Notes: a model not told the origin generated them from the letters alone. Shown: positions 1 through 7,605, numbered from the stretch's first letter. The stretch is DNA of 53,001 bases from Acidobacteriaceae bacterium (GCA_030041305.1 JASHOC010000349.1:1-53001), one strand, 5' to 3'. Numbers and translations are program-made.

Positions 1-2
1 CC

Positions 3-167
3 CATCTGGACGCGTATCTCGATGAGTTCGCGTTCCGCTTCAATCGTAGAAAGTCGCGCCGCCGGGGAATGCTGTTCTACCGGCTGCTGGAGAACGCCCT
101 GGTCACAAAACCATCCCGCTACCGGCCATCGCGAGCAAACGCGCCCACCGGAAAGCACAACCAGTAG
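3..167 (+). CDS. IS1595-family (ISXO2-like) transposase, C-terminal end only
   Basis: The reading frame enters from the left edge and stops at TAG 165-167. It encodes about 54 residues. The start reads HLDAYLDEFAFRFNRRKSRR, which matches the conserved C-terminal block (YLDEFxFRxNRR) of ISXO2-like DDE transposases of the IS1595 family. The catalytic core would lie upstream of the window, so intactness cannot be judged. The sequence just after the stop (about 168-196, ending CTAAGGGAGCTAC) may be the right end of the insertion sequence, but the left end is not visible. It marks the left border of the accessory region. Confidence 0.8.
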   Translation, partial: HLDAYLDEFAFRFNRRKSRRRGMLFYRLLENALVTKPSRYRPSRANAPTGKHNQ

Positions 168-198
168 TGGTTACTGTACTAAGGGAGCTACCCCACAT

Positions 199-408
199 AG
201 GGAATAGGGAACAGGGAACAGGGAACAGGGGAACAGGGAACAGGGAACAAGGGAACAGGGAACAGGGAACAGGGAACGAGGGAACAGGGAACAAGGGAAC
301 AGGGAACAAGGGAACAGGGAACAGGGAACAAGGGAACAGGGAACAGGGAATAGGGAACAGGGAATAGGGAATAGGGAATAGGGAATAGGGAATAGGGAAT
401 AGGGGACG
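199..408. repeat. Heptamer tandem tract (GGGAACA/GGGAATA)n
   Basis: About 28-30 units of a 7 bp repeat. Mostly GGGAACA in the first two thirds and GGGAATA towards the right end, with occasional 8-nt units carrying an extra G or A. The unit length is not a multiple of three, and all six-frame translations are low-complexity artefacts (runs of FPIPYSL or similar). It resembles the short tandemly repeated repetitive sequences of cyanobacteria in form. It runs directly into the ~260 bp repeat at 403. Confidence 0.9.
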
Positions 409-672
409 GGGAGCGGTGGTTGGGGCGCCCCAGCGCATTTCGGTGCGCCGGCTGGGCCGCCGTTCCGCTCCGGGTTGGTGAAAAGCTGCGCAGGGGCCGC
501 GCAATGCGGGCGATTGGTGAAATGGAATGGGCGTGATTCTGCACGGAATGGTGGTGATTGCTGAGGAAACGGGGGCTGTTCTTTTGCGGAAATGCGCCGG
601 GTTTTGCGCTGGGGTCCCGCGCGCGGGGGTGTTCGTGGTTCTTGGCCGATGTTTCGGTGCTGATCTTTGTCC
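403..672. repeat. Dispersed ~260 bp non-coding repeat, copy 1
   Basis: This stretch is clearly related to 1723-1972 along its whole length, including shared words GTGATTCTGCACGGAATG and GCCGATGTTTC. Both copies have the same orientation and both are preceded by a GGGAAT-type heptamer tract. Overlapping ORFs on both strands look protein-like, but the similarity between copies switches reading frame along the element. That argues for a non-coding repeat. The remaining 673-824 contains no gene I recognise. Confidence 0.7.
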
Positions 673-824
673 TGACACGGACCCATCGAATTGGATTCGT
701 GGTCTCTCGCCCCAGCAGAGCCGGGACGGGCGCCCCCGGTTGGTGAGGAGTGAGCGTCGCGAGCGCTTAGGACGGTCCAGCCGCTGTTCCCTGAGCTCGC
801 GTGGTTTTCGCCCCTAGAGATGCG

Positions 825-1571
825 CTAGAGGCTGAGGCCTCCATCGATGACGATCTCGCCGCCAACAGTGAAGGCCGATTCGTCGGAGGCCAGAAAGACG
901 ACGGCGCTTGCGATCTCTGAGGGTTTACCGAAGCGCCTGGCCGGGATTTGTTTTTGGAGCGCCTCCGAGGTCGCTTGCAGATCGGTTGCGGAGAGTCCGA
1001 GTTTACTATACAGCGGAGTTGCAATCGGACCCGGGCTGACAGCGTTCACGCGAATTCCACGCGAAATCAGCTCGGCCGACAAATTCCGCGCCATCGACAG
1101 CAAAGCGGCCTTCGACGCTGCGTACACGCTGGCGTTCGGCATGCCGATGTCGGCGTTGATCGACGCATTCAGAACAACCGACGCCGGATTCGCAAACAGC
1201 GGCAACAACGCCTGAATCAGGAAGAACGGGCCGCGTACGTTGACGGCAAACGTATGGTCGAACCCGGATGCGTCCCATTGCTCGACCGGCCTCAGGTCCG
1301 CGATCCCAGCATTGACGAACAATACGTCCAGGCCCCCAAATCGATCTCTGATTTCGGCGACGAGCGTCTGCTGTTCGGCCGCATCGGCGGCGTCCGAGGC
1401 GATGTAGACGGCTCGACTGCCCAGTTCCTGTCGCGGTTGTTCGAAGGCCTGAGAGTGGCGAGCCGTGATGGCCACGCGCGCGCCTTCCGCAATGAATTGC
1501 CTGGCGGTCTCAAGGCCAATTCCGCTCGAGCCGCCCGTAATGAGTGCACGCTTCCCTTGCAGCCTGTCCAT
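825..1571 (-). CDS. SDR family NAD(P)-dependent oxidoreductase
   Basis: A 248-residue classical short-chain dehydrogenase/reductase. The cofactor-binding motif TGGSSGIG is at residues 12-19, NAG at 87-89, N111, and the catalytic Ser137, Tyr150 and Lys154 (YAASK) are all present. SPGPI and the C-terminal IDGG motif are typical. The substrate cannot be deduced. The ATG at 1571 is preceded by a GAGG stretch about 10 nt upstream. The gene lies alone between two direct copies of the ~260 bp repeat (403-672 and 1723-1972), so it could have been moved or duplicated by recombination between them. It is one of three SDR genes within 6 kb. Confidence 0.92.
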   Translation of the reverse strand: MDRLQGKRALITGGSSGIGLETARQFIAEGARVAITARHSQAFEQPRQELGSRAVYIASDAADAAEQQTLVAEIRDRFGGLDVLFVNAGIADLRPVEQWDASGFDHTFAVNVRGPFFLIQALLPLFANPASVVLNASINADIGMPNASVYAASKAALLSMARNLSAELISRGIRVNAVSPGPIATPLYSKLGLSATDLQATSEALQKQIPARRFGKPSEIASAVVFLASDESAFTVGGEIVIDGGLSL

Positions 1572-1664
1572 GTTCCAGGGACCTCACCACCCCCTGCCCG
1601 CAAAGAGCAAGCATAGCTCAACGGAAAGGTATTCGGACGCGTGCTGACGCACACGGAGCCGAAC

Positions 1665-1722
1665 GGGAATAGGGAATGGGGAATGGTGAATAGGGACTAA
1701 GGGACTGGGGACTAAGGGACTG
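1665..1722. repeat. Degenerate heptamer tract (GGGAATA/GGGACTA type)
   Basis: About eight imperfect units: GGGAATA, GGGAATG and two rounds of GGGACTAA-GGGACTG. It has the same style and position relative to the following ~260 bp repeat as the long tract at 199-408. Confidence 0.7.
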
Positions 1723-1972
1723 GGGGGCGGCGGTCGGGGCGGCGTAGAGGGATGCGGTAGGCCGGCTGAACCGCTCTTGGGCTCCGGGTAGGTGAAAAAC
1801 TGCGCAGGGGCCGTGCAATGCGCGTGATTGATGGTGGAGTAGGCGTGATTCTGCACGGAATGCGGGTGACTGGTGAGGAAGCGGGTGGTTTTTTTGCGGA
1901 AAAGCGGCGGATTTTGAGTTGGCGTCCGGCGCGTGGGCAAATTCGTGGTCCTTCGCCGATGTTTCAGTTCCC
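1723..1972. repeat. Dispersed ~260 bp non-coding repeat, copy 2
   Basis: Diverged direct copy of 403-672, with many substitutions and small indels. It ends just before the EACC1 gene. About 120 bp of unassigned sequence follow before the GTG at 2093. Confidence 0.7.
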
Positions 1973-2092
1973 ATTGTCTCTCGACCGCGGCCGCCTTCAC
2001 GCCGTGCCGCAGGTCACAGACCTATTCGCAGTTTTGTGCTACTGAATGGGAAAAAATACCGGAATGCAGATGCAGGCGCAGGGGAGCATCCC

Positions 2093-2467
2093 GTGGAGAC
2101 TCAAACGGAAAACCTCGTGATTCATCTCGAGGCCGGTCCCGAAGCAGACGAGGAGGAACTGGCCGCATCCACAAGAAGCCTGCGTGAACAGTTGCTCCAG
2201 CTGAACGTCGAGTCTGTCGATCCGATTTCCTCCAGTATTGCGCCACCGGGAGCCAAAGGGGATCCTGTCACCCTGGCCACGCTTGCGGTCACCCTGGCTC
2301 CTATCGCCCTTACCGAGCTCATGAGAGGGGTGCAAACATGGCTCTCACGGCATGAACGCGCCACTGTGACAGTCCGAAGCGGTAAGGAATCGATTGTGAT
2401 ACAAGGAAGTCCGTCCACGGAGCAGAAGCGTGTCATCGAGGCCTTCATCCGTAGCCGCACGCCATGA
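2093..2467 (+). CDS. Effector-associated constant component EACC1 protein
   Basis: 124 residues matching the EACC1 family pattern. There is a N-terminal strand (LVIHLEAG), a helix with ELAASTRSLREQL, the signature APPGAKGDPVTLATLAVTLA, then a conserved TWLSRHE and a C-terminal VTVRSGKESIVIQG...IEAFIRSR. In published comparative genomics EACC1 is a small constant partner of variable effector proteins (caspase-like or trypsin-like peptidases and others) in predicted bacterial conflict systems. I chose GTG 2093 because GGGGAG lies 6-11 nt upstream and the family starts here. The frame is open further upstream but runs into the ~260 bp repeat. The caspase-like gene follows after 7 nt, which implies one operon. 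Family assignment is from remembered motifs, not a search. Confidence 0.8.
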   Translation: METQTENLVIHLEAGPEADEEELAASTRSLREQLLQLNVESVDPISSSIAPPGAKGDPVTLATLAVTLAPIALTELMRGVQTWLSRHERATVTVRSGKESIVIQGSPSTEQKRVIEAFIRSRTP

Positions 2468-2474
2468 GTGAGCA

Positions 2475-3939
2475 ATGGCAAACGAGACCAGAAACGCGCT
2501 GATCATCGCCAGCTATCGCTACGAGTGTCCGGAGCTCAGGCGGCTTCAGGCGCCAGCCCAGGACGCTGAGTCGCTGGGCCGCGTGTTAGCCAGCCCGGCG
2601 ATTGGCGGCTTCAAGGTCACGACTGTCATTAATCAACCTTCGAACAAGGTCGCCCGCGAGATCGAAAGATTCTGCAACCAAGGCAAACTTGAGGATTTGC
2701 TGCTGCTTTATTTTTCCTGCCCAGGGGCTTACGGACATCGCCGATGGCCATCTCTATTTCGCGACCGTGGATACCGAACTGGAGCAGCACAATCCCTTAC
2801 ACTCAACCGCCGTTGCTGCTGAGTTTGTCAACGAAACGATGAGCCGGAGCCGCTCCCGACATCAGATTCTTCTTTTGGACTGTTGTTACAGTGGCGTGTT
2901 CAAAGAGGGAATGCTCGCAAAGGGCGGGCAAGACGTGGGCGCCGGCAAGCAGCTTCAAGGGCTGGGCCGAATCGTTCTGACGGCTTCCGACGCCTTTCAA
3001 TACTCTTTTGAAGGGGAACAGGTTCAGGGCCACGGAGTGGGCTCTGTGTTCACGAGCGCGCTCGTGCATGGGCTGGAGACGGGAGAAGCAGATCTGGACC
3101 GCGACGGCCTTTTCTCTCTCGATGAAGTGTATGACTACGTGTATGGGCGGGTTTCGGCGGAGCAGCCTGAGCAAAAGCCGATGAAGATGGGGTTTGTGGA
3201 GGGCAAGATCTTTATCGGCAGCAATCCCCACCCGCAGCCGGCCGACTTAGATCAAGATTTGCTCGAAAGTCTAAACGATCGGCGCCCCTGGGTGCGATTG
3301 GGCGCAGTGCACGAGCTCAAAGAACTGCTTGACTCAGCCAATCGGGGGCAGGTGCTGGGGGCAAGGCAAGCTTTGCGATCGACCGCGGATCACGATGACA
3401 GTCAGGAAGTGCGATCAGCTGCAGAAGAGTGCTTGTCAGGATCAAAGAATGGAAAGAAGACGCCCCCAACGCCCATTGCCGAACCCGAACACGAAGAGGC
3501 GCAAGGGCCCGTTGCGGTTTCGACGGAGGGTCCACCGGAACACGACGTTCTCCCGCACCTGCTCCCCTCGTTTTCAGCGGCAGCGGACGCTACGGCCCGG
3601 GAACGCGCCGCCGCTGACCTCATTGATTTATTTGTCCTGCTGGGTGTGTGGATCACATGCATGACAATGGCTTCGCTTCTCCCTCCTCTTGTGGCATTGG
3701 TCGCACGTGACGCCGCGGGATTGCTCGCGATTCTTGCCGTGGTGCTGGGCTACTCGATTTCTATCTACAAGACAGGGAGAACTCCCGGACACAAACGGAT
3801 GGGCACGCGCATTGTGGATCGCCGGGGCAAACGGCTCACATACGGGCGCAGCCTTGTCTATTGTGTTGCGTGGCTAACCTGGTCCGTTGGTTTGCCAATG
3901 GTCATCATCGTTCCGTTTGTGTATTGGTATCTCAGGTGA
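2475..3939 (+). pseudogene. Caspase-like peptidase-HEAT-RDD fusion, frameshifted at the catalytic His
   Basis: Frame 0 (2475 to about 2720) encodes the caspase N-terminal half: MANETRNALIIASYRYECPE, then LLLLYFSC. Frame +1 (from about 2728 to 3939) resumes with LTDIADGHLYFATVDT and carries the catalytic-Cys block LLLDCCYSG (Cys codons 2881-2886). The region between, where family members have SGHG or SCHG, reads TCCTGCCCAGGGG. It fits an original SCHG with one extra C plus a base change, so the catalytic His is lost in either frame. After the peptidase domain comes a HEAT-like helical segment (about 3259-3435), a polar linker, and an RDD-type membrane domain (about 3592-3939, with GRTPGHKRMGTRIVD). 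Possible readings are an inactivated effector, an assembly error in the C/G run, or, less likely, programmed +1 frameshifting. Confidence 0.8.
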
Positions 3940-3946
3940 CAAAGCC

Positions 3947-4147
3947 ATGACCAGCTTTCCGATTTTTATCCTTATTGTTTTCTTCCTGCCCGCTCTGGCC
4001 ACTTGGGCGATGGTTGCGCATACGCCCCGTCATCTCGCCATCTACGACTTGTTGGCGGGCACGAAGGCGGTGCACGATGCCGCGCAACCTGCCGAGGAGT
4101 TAGGACCCGAATCGTCTCTCGAAAATCCCGATCACGAAAGCCGGTAA
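3947..4147 (+). CDS. Small membrane protein, detached C-terminal part of an RDD domain
   Basis: 66 residues: one hydrophobic helix (FPIFILIVFFLPALATWAMVA) followed by HLAIYDLLAGTKAV, which matches the C-terminal signature of RDD domains (LhDllaGTxVV). The upstream caspase fusion stops at 3939 in another frame just where its RDD domain should continue, and the frame of this piece is open back to 3887. Either a second frameshift split one protein, or this is a translationally coupled partner. AGGTGA, which includes the upstream stop, lies 7 nt before ATG 3947. The last ~20 residues are polar. Confidence 0.55.
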   Translation: MTSFPIFILIVFFLPALATWAMVAHTPRHLAIYDLLAGTKAVHDAAQPAEELGPESSLENPDHESR

Positions 4148-4560
4148 TCCTTCCGTTGTCTCTTTGCCTTGCTCATCGCTTATGGTGAAGGCCGGGAAGG
4201 GGATTGCGGTAGTTCCGAACCGTCTGGCGCAAGCGGGTAACCGCGCTCAGTCGACCGCCCTTGAGGTATTCCAGTCAGATTACTCATGAGAAGCGGGGTT
4301 CACTTCAGGCACACCGGGCTTCCCGCGTGGTGGTTTTCGACGAGAGGATGATGGTGGGTGGCCGGAGGGCTGCGGGTGCTGTCCAAGCGGGACACTCGCC
4401 TATGCGCCGATACTCCCTGCAAATGATGGGGGGATATTGTTCGCGTGCTGCCGATCGTTCGCCCTGACGCGAACCACTTGAATTGGTTTGGTGGAACCGG
4501 GAGGACGATGGCGCATCCAATGTCTGGCGTCGGATGAGACCGATCGCGAGGGGATTGCAC
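4148..4560. other. Intergenic gap between conflict cassette and SDR gene
   Basis: 413 bp with no convincing gene on either strand. Short ORFs on the minus strand are low complexity and lack start signals. No tandem repeat or long palindrome was seen. Confidence 0.5.
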
Positions 4561-5304
4561 ATGCCAAGCGACACTTTGACTGCACTTGTCACCGGGGGGA
4601 CGAGCGGAATCGGTCTGGCGACAGCGCGGAAACTGGCTCAGCTCGGAATCCATGTATTGGTTGTGGGGCGAAATGCGGAGCGCGGCGGGAAGGCAGTGGA
4701 GGAAATTCGCGCCGCGGGAGGAAAGGCGGATTTTGTTTCCTCCGATCTTCAGGATGCGGCGAGCGCACGCGCGGTGGCGAAGACGGCGCTTGAACTCGGC
4801 AACGGCCAAGTGGATATTTTGATCAACAATGCAGGGGTGTTTCCTTTTGGGCCGACGCAGGAGATGACCGAAAAAGATTTCGACCGCGTATTTTCGCTCA
4901 ACGTGAAGGCGCCCTATTTCCTGGTGGCGGAACTGGCTCCGCTGATGGCCGAACGCGGCAAAGGGGCGATTGTGAATGTGTCGACCATGGTGGCGGATTA
5001 CGGGGTTTCGGGGATGAGCCTTTATGGCGCGAGCAAGGCCGCCATCAATCTGCTGACGAAAAGCTGGGCGGCCGAATATGGGCCGATGGGGGTGAGGGTG
5101 AATGCGGTGAGTCCCGGACCCACGCGCACGGAGGGCACGGACGTCATGGGCGAGGGTCTGGAACAACTGGCTGCCCAGGCGCCCGCGGGTCGTCCGGCTA
5201 CACCCGACGAAATTGCCGAGGCCATCGTCTTCCTGGCGACCGATCGCGCCAGTTTCATTTACGGCGCAAAGCTTGCGGTGGATGGGGGGCGCACCGCTAT
5301 CTAG
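4561..5304 (+). CDS. SDR family oxidoreductase
   Basis: 247-residue classical SDR: TGGTSGIG at residues 11-18, NNAG at 89-92, N114, Tyr155 and Lys159 (YGASK), SPGPTRTEGT after the active site, and VDGG at the C-terminus. The position 13 residues before the catalytic Tyr, normally Ser, is Thr142, with Ser141 next to it. ATG 4561 is preceded by GAGGGG at suitable spacing. The TAG stop coincides with the TA target duplication of the 467 bp inverted-repeat element that begins at 5304. Substrate unknown. It converges on the third SDR gene. Confidence 0.9.
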   Translation: MPSDTLTALVTGGTSGIGLATARKLAQLGIHVLVVGRNAERGGKAVEEIRAAGGKADFVSSDLQDAASARAVAKTALELGNGQVDILINNAGVFPFGPTQEMTEKDFDRVFSLNVKAPYFLVAELAPLMAERGKGAIVNVSTMVADYGVSGMSLYGASKAAINLLTKSWAAEYGPMGVRVNAVSPGPTRTEGTDVMGEGLEQLAAQAPAGRPATPDEIAEAIVFLATDRASFIYGAKLAVDGGRTAI

Positions 5305-5356
5305 GGCCTGCTAACACTATGGGGATGGCGGCGACGGGAGCCGATTTTTTCGAGTT

Positions 5357-5475
5357 CTACGGCGGTTCTCCAATTCCCGTGGAGTTTTGAGGGGCGTGCC
5401 CGGTGGCGTTTTCTTGGGAAAAACGCCACTCAACGTTCGAGGTTCTGCTCTACACCAATTGGAGAACCGCTATAG
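5357..5475 (+). mobile_element. 119 bp MITE-like repeat, copy 1 (nested)
   Basis: Terminal inverted repeats CTACGGCGGTTCTCCAATT and (reverse complement of the right end) CTATAGCGGTTCTCCAATT match at 17 of 19 positions. An internal hairpin pairs GTGGCGTTTT (5403-5412) with AAAACGCCAC. Copies at 7606-7724 and 30714-30832 have the same length and differ at only a few positions. TA occurs at both ends. No coding capacity. Confidence 0.9.
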
Positions 5476-5576
5476 GAGCGAGGAGAGACGCATACCGGGT
5501 GTCCGCTCGCGACGAGCGACAACGAAATCGGAAAAATCGGCCCCGTCCTTTGGGGTTGCGGCCAAAATCCCGGGGT

Positions 5577-5604
5577 CCCCAGCGACGGCCTTTGGTCGCT
5601 GGGG
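5577..5604. repeat. Palindrome family A (CCCCAGCGA...TCGCTGGGG), copy 1
   Basis: Arms CCCCAGCGAC and GTCGCTGGGG around an 8-nt loop, flanked by GGGGT on the left and TGG on the right. Related palindromes with the same flanks, in one orientation or the other, lie at 23056, 36577 and 45142. Confidence 0.75.
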
Positions 5605-5790
5605 TGGAAAATCGGGCCATAGTTCGTTTTCGCCCTCGACCTTGGAGCCGGCAAAGCCTTCGGGCTCGGCCTTGTCTCCACCCCACGGACCAAGACCCGT
5701 CCGTGGGGGCCCCGGTTCTGGCCCGATTTTGGCTCGCAACGCCATCCACCCCAATAGTGTTAACAGGCCCTAATTACGCTCCGATTCGAG

Positions 5791-6483
5791 TCAACGCGGA
5801 TAGCTGCCGTTGTTGACATCGAGGGTGACGCCGTTCACATAGTCCGGGGAGGCGCTGCCGAGCCAAAGGATGGCCGCCGCGACTTCTTCCGGCTCGCATA
5901 CACGACCTGAGTAGACAGAGCGCATGATCTGGTCGCGGCGCGATGGCGGCAACTGGTCGTACATACGAGTCCGGGTAGGGCCCGGGGCTACCGCGTTCAC
6001 CAAGATTCCGTGCGGGCCCAGAAGCCGCGCCCAAGTCTTGGTTAAATTCAGCAGTCCGGCTTTGGTGACGCCGTACCACAAATCCGGATGTCCGGTGAAA
6101 GCGGAGACAGAACTCACGTTGACAATGCGCCCGCTGTGGCGCGATTGCATGCGCGCCGCCGCCGCCGCGATCAAAGCAGCCGGGGCCTCCAGGTTCACGG
6201 CCAGAATTTCGCTTCGGTGCTCCTCGGGAATGGCGTCCACCGGGTCACAATAGAGCACGGCGGCGTTATTGACGAGCGTCTCCAGTTCGCCCAGGGAGGC
6301 CATCAATCCGGGGATCTGCGATGTGCAGCGAAGATCAAATTCGAGGCGCTCGCCGACGACGTCGCTCGCGAACTCCTTATCCAGCGAGATCACCTGCCAT
6401 CCCGCAGAGGCGAAGGCGCGCGCGGTGGCCAGCCCGATGCCCCTTCCGGCGCCGGTGACAAGAACTCTCTTCATCGAGTTCAT
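5791..6483 (-). CDS. SDR family oxidoreductase
   Basis: 230-residue SDR from ATG 6483; a second ATG three codons in (6474) is equally possible. The N-terminus has the cofactor loop TGAGRGIG (residues 11-18), then NNAA, NVSS, the active-site Tyr/Lys in YGVTK, APGPTRTRMY, and a C-terminal LDVNNG. It is shorter than its two neighbours between the cofactor loop and NNAA. No clear Shine-Dalgarno is seen for either start. It ends 19 bp from the right end of the 467 bp element. Substrate unknown. Confidence 0.85.
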   Translation of the reverse strand: MNSMKRVLVTGAGRGIGLATARAFASAGWQVISLDKEFASDVVGERLEFDLRCTSQIPGLMASLGELETLVNNAAVLYCDPVDAIPEEHRSEILAVNLEAPAALIAAAAARMQSRHSGRIVNVSSVSAFTGHPDLWYGVTKAGLLNLTKTWARLLGPHGILVNAVAPGPTRTRMYDQLPPSRRDQIMRSVYSGRVCEPEEVAAAILWLGSASPDYVNGVTLDVNNGSYPR

Positions 6484-6599
6484 GGTATTACGGCGTTGCA
6501 GGCGTTCCTGAGAATGTTCCGCTGGCATTTCTCTCGCGGTGAGCATGGCGTGCGGAGTCGCGATTGTCCTTGGCCTGAGCTTCTTGGGGTGACGCCGGA

Positions 6600-6665
6600 C
6601 GCCGACAACGGGACAGTGCAAAAAGCAACCGCAGATGTTTCGCTGCGCTCAACATGACAGAGGCG
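6600..6665. repeat. Probable dispersed repeat encoding spurious LSAAKHL peptide
   Basis: On the minus strand this gap reads through MLSAAKHLRLLF. That peptide is a familiar artefact of a short dispersed repeat in many GC-rich genomes and is often mis-annotated as a protein. A related piece occurs at about 43540-43600 (PGADPERSEGEAEDSA). No gene is called in 6484-6723. Confidence 0.4.
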
Positions 6666-6723
6666 TCGCGGGCGGCCCAGCCCTGCGGTGAGTGAAGTCG
6701 CGCTCTTACAAGCCCCTTCACCG

Positions 6724-7476
6724 CTAGAGGCGGGCCAGGGCTTCGGCGGTGCGCAGCTTGCGCTCGAGGTGGCGCTCGAGGGTTTGCAGGGTGAAGCGGC
6801 GCAGGTCCTGGGCGCGGCGGCGGGGCCAGGGTTCGACGGCGAAGGCCGAGACTGGGGCGCGCAACATGCGCTGCGCGAGACGCCAGGAATCGGGCGAGAG
6901 CGAGCTTGCGTTGGCCTTGCGATGGAGGGGGCAGACGAGGCCGTCGGCGTAGGCGGAGAAAGCGATGGCTTCGGCGTCGAGAGGCTGGCCGCAGACGATG
7001 CAGTGGGCGAGGTCCGGAAGCAGGCCCATGAGGCGCGTCATCCAGAGGGAAAAATAGGTGAGGGGCATCCAGGGCTGGACGGTATCCGATTGCGCGGCCG
7101 TGGTGTAGTCGAGCACGGAAGTGAGCAGGCGGAAGACGGTCTCTTGCGGGTCGCGCTCGGGTAGGGCCTCGTCGATGACTTCGGCGTAGAAGCTGAGGAC
7201 CGCCATGCGGGCTTGATCGATTGCGGACGAAAGCGGGGAGCGGAGGATTTCCAACTGATCGAGGCGAACGAGCTCCTGGCCGGAGCGCTCGGCGAACCAG
7301 GCGTGGGCCAAGGTCATGGGCTCGAGGGCGCCGCCGAAGCGCCGGCGGCTTTTGAGAGCGGATTTGGCGACGCCTTTGATGCGGCCGTAGTCGCGGGTGA
7401 AAAAACTGACGATGAGGTCGGCCTCGCGCAGGGGCCAGGTGCGGAGGATGACGGCGTCGGAGCTGAGAACGGTCAT
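6724..7476 (-). CDS. recO: DNA repair protein RecO
   Basis: 250 residues, usual for RecO. The N-terminal OB-fold starts with AVILRTWPLREADLIVSFFT, followed by GRIKGVAKSALKSRRRFGG and a helical C-terminal part. A zinc site is visible as Cys159, Cys162, Cys182 and His185. RecO anneals complementary strands and loads RecA on SSB-coated DNA together with RecR. The start ATG 7476 is the family start. An MITE copy lies upstream (7606-7724), before the neighbouring gene. Confidence 0.95.
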   Translation of the reverse strand: MTVLSSDAVILRTWPLREADLIVSFFTRDYGRIKGVAKSALKSRRRFGGALEPMTLAHAWFAERSGQELVRLDQLEILRSPLSSAIDQARMAVLSFYAEVIDEALPERDPQETVFRLLTSVLDYTTAAQSDTVQPWMPLTYFSLWMTRLMGLLPDLAHCIVCGQPLDAEAIAFSAYADGLVCPLHRKANASSLSPDSWRLAQRMLRAPVSAFAVEPWPRRRAQDLRRFTLQTLERHLERKLRTAEALARL

Positions 7477-7605
7477 GCATGACTATGATCGCGCAGGGGG
7501 TTGCCCGAGGCAGCCTTCCCACCCTTGTCGCGGGCGCTCAAAGGGGCGCTTTCCGCCACGAAACATGGGGCGCCAAATTCTGGAGATTCCGACCAACACA
7601 GCAAG

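Larger units (their letters stand above)
5304..5770. mobile_element. 467 bp non-autonomous element with ~18 bp terminal inverted repeats
   Basis: The left end reads GGGCCTGCTAACACTAT and the right end, as reverse complement, GGGCCTGTTAACACTAT. Similarity continues inwards (GGGG, then ATGGCG). TA lies at 5302-5303 and at 5771-5772, consistent with a TA target duplication. No transposase is encoded, so it is a MITE or a deletion derivative. The inside holds the 119 bp MITE copy 1 (5357-5475), a CCCCAGCGAC/GTCGCTGGGG palindrome (5577-5604) and a CCCCACGGAC/GTCCGTGGGG palindrome (about 5681-5709). Without the element, the SDR frame would read ATC TAA. Confidence 0.75.

Noticed and set aside
199..408. 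CRISPR array
   Set aside because: Units are 7 bp and contiguous without spacers; no cas genes in the window.
103..678. Long minus-strand ORFs (up to 191 codons) over the heptamer tract and ~260 bp repeat
   Set aside because: Translation is low complexity from the 7 bp repeat, and similarity to the second repeat copy changes frame; no start signal.
1584..2000. Minus-strand ORF of 138 codons over repeat copy 2
   Set aside because: Same non-coding repeat; frame not conserved with copy 1.
2709..2735. Programmed ribosomal frameshift as the default explanation
   Set aside because: No classical slippery heptamer, upstream Shine-Dalgarno or hungry codon is visible, and the shift also removes the catalytic His; mutation or sequencing error is simpler.
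4300..5166. 288-codon minus-strand ORF
   Set aside because: Antisense shadow of the SDR gene at 4561-5304, extended through a gene-free gap; no recognisable domain.
6488..7522. 344-codon minus-strand ORF over recO
   Set aside because: Out-of-frame shadow of recO, Arg/Pro/His-rich; its end reads the LSAAKHL-type dispersed repeat.
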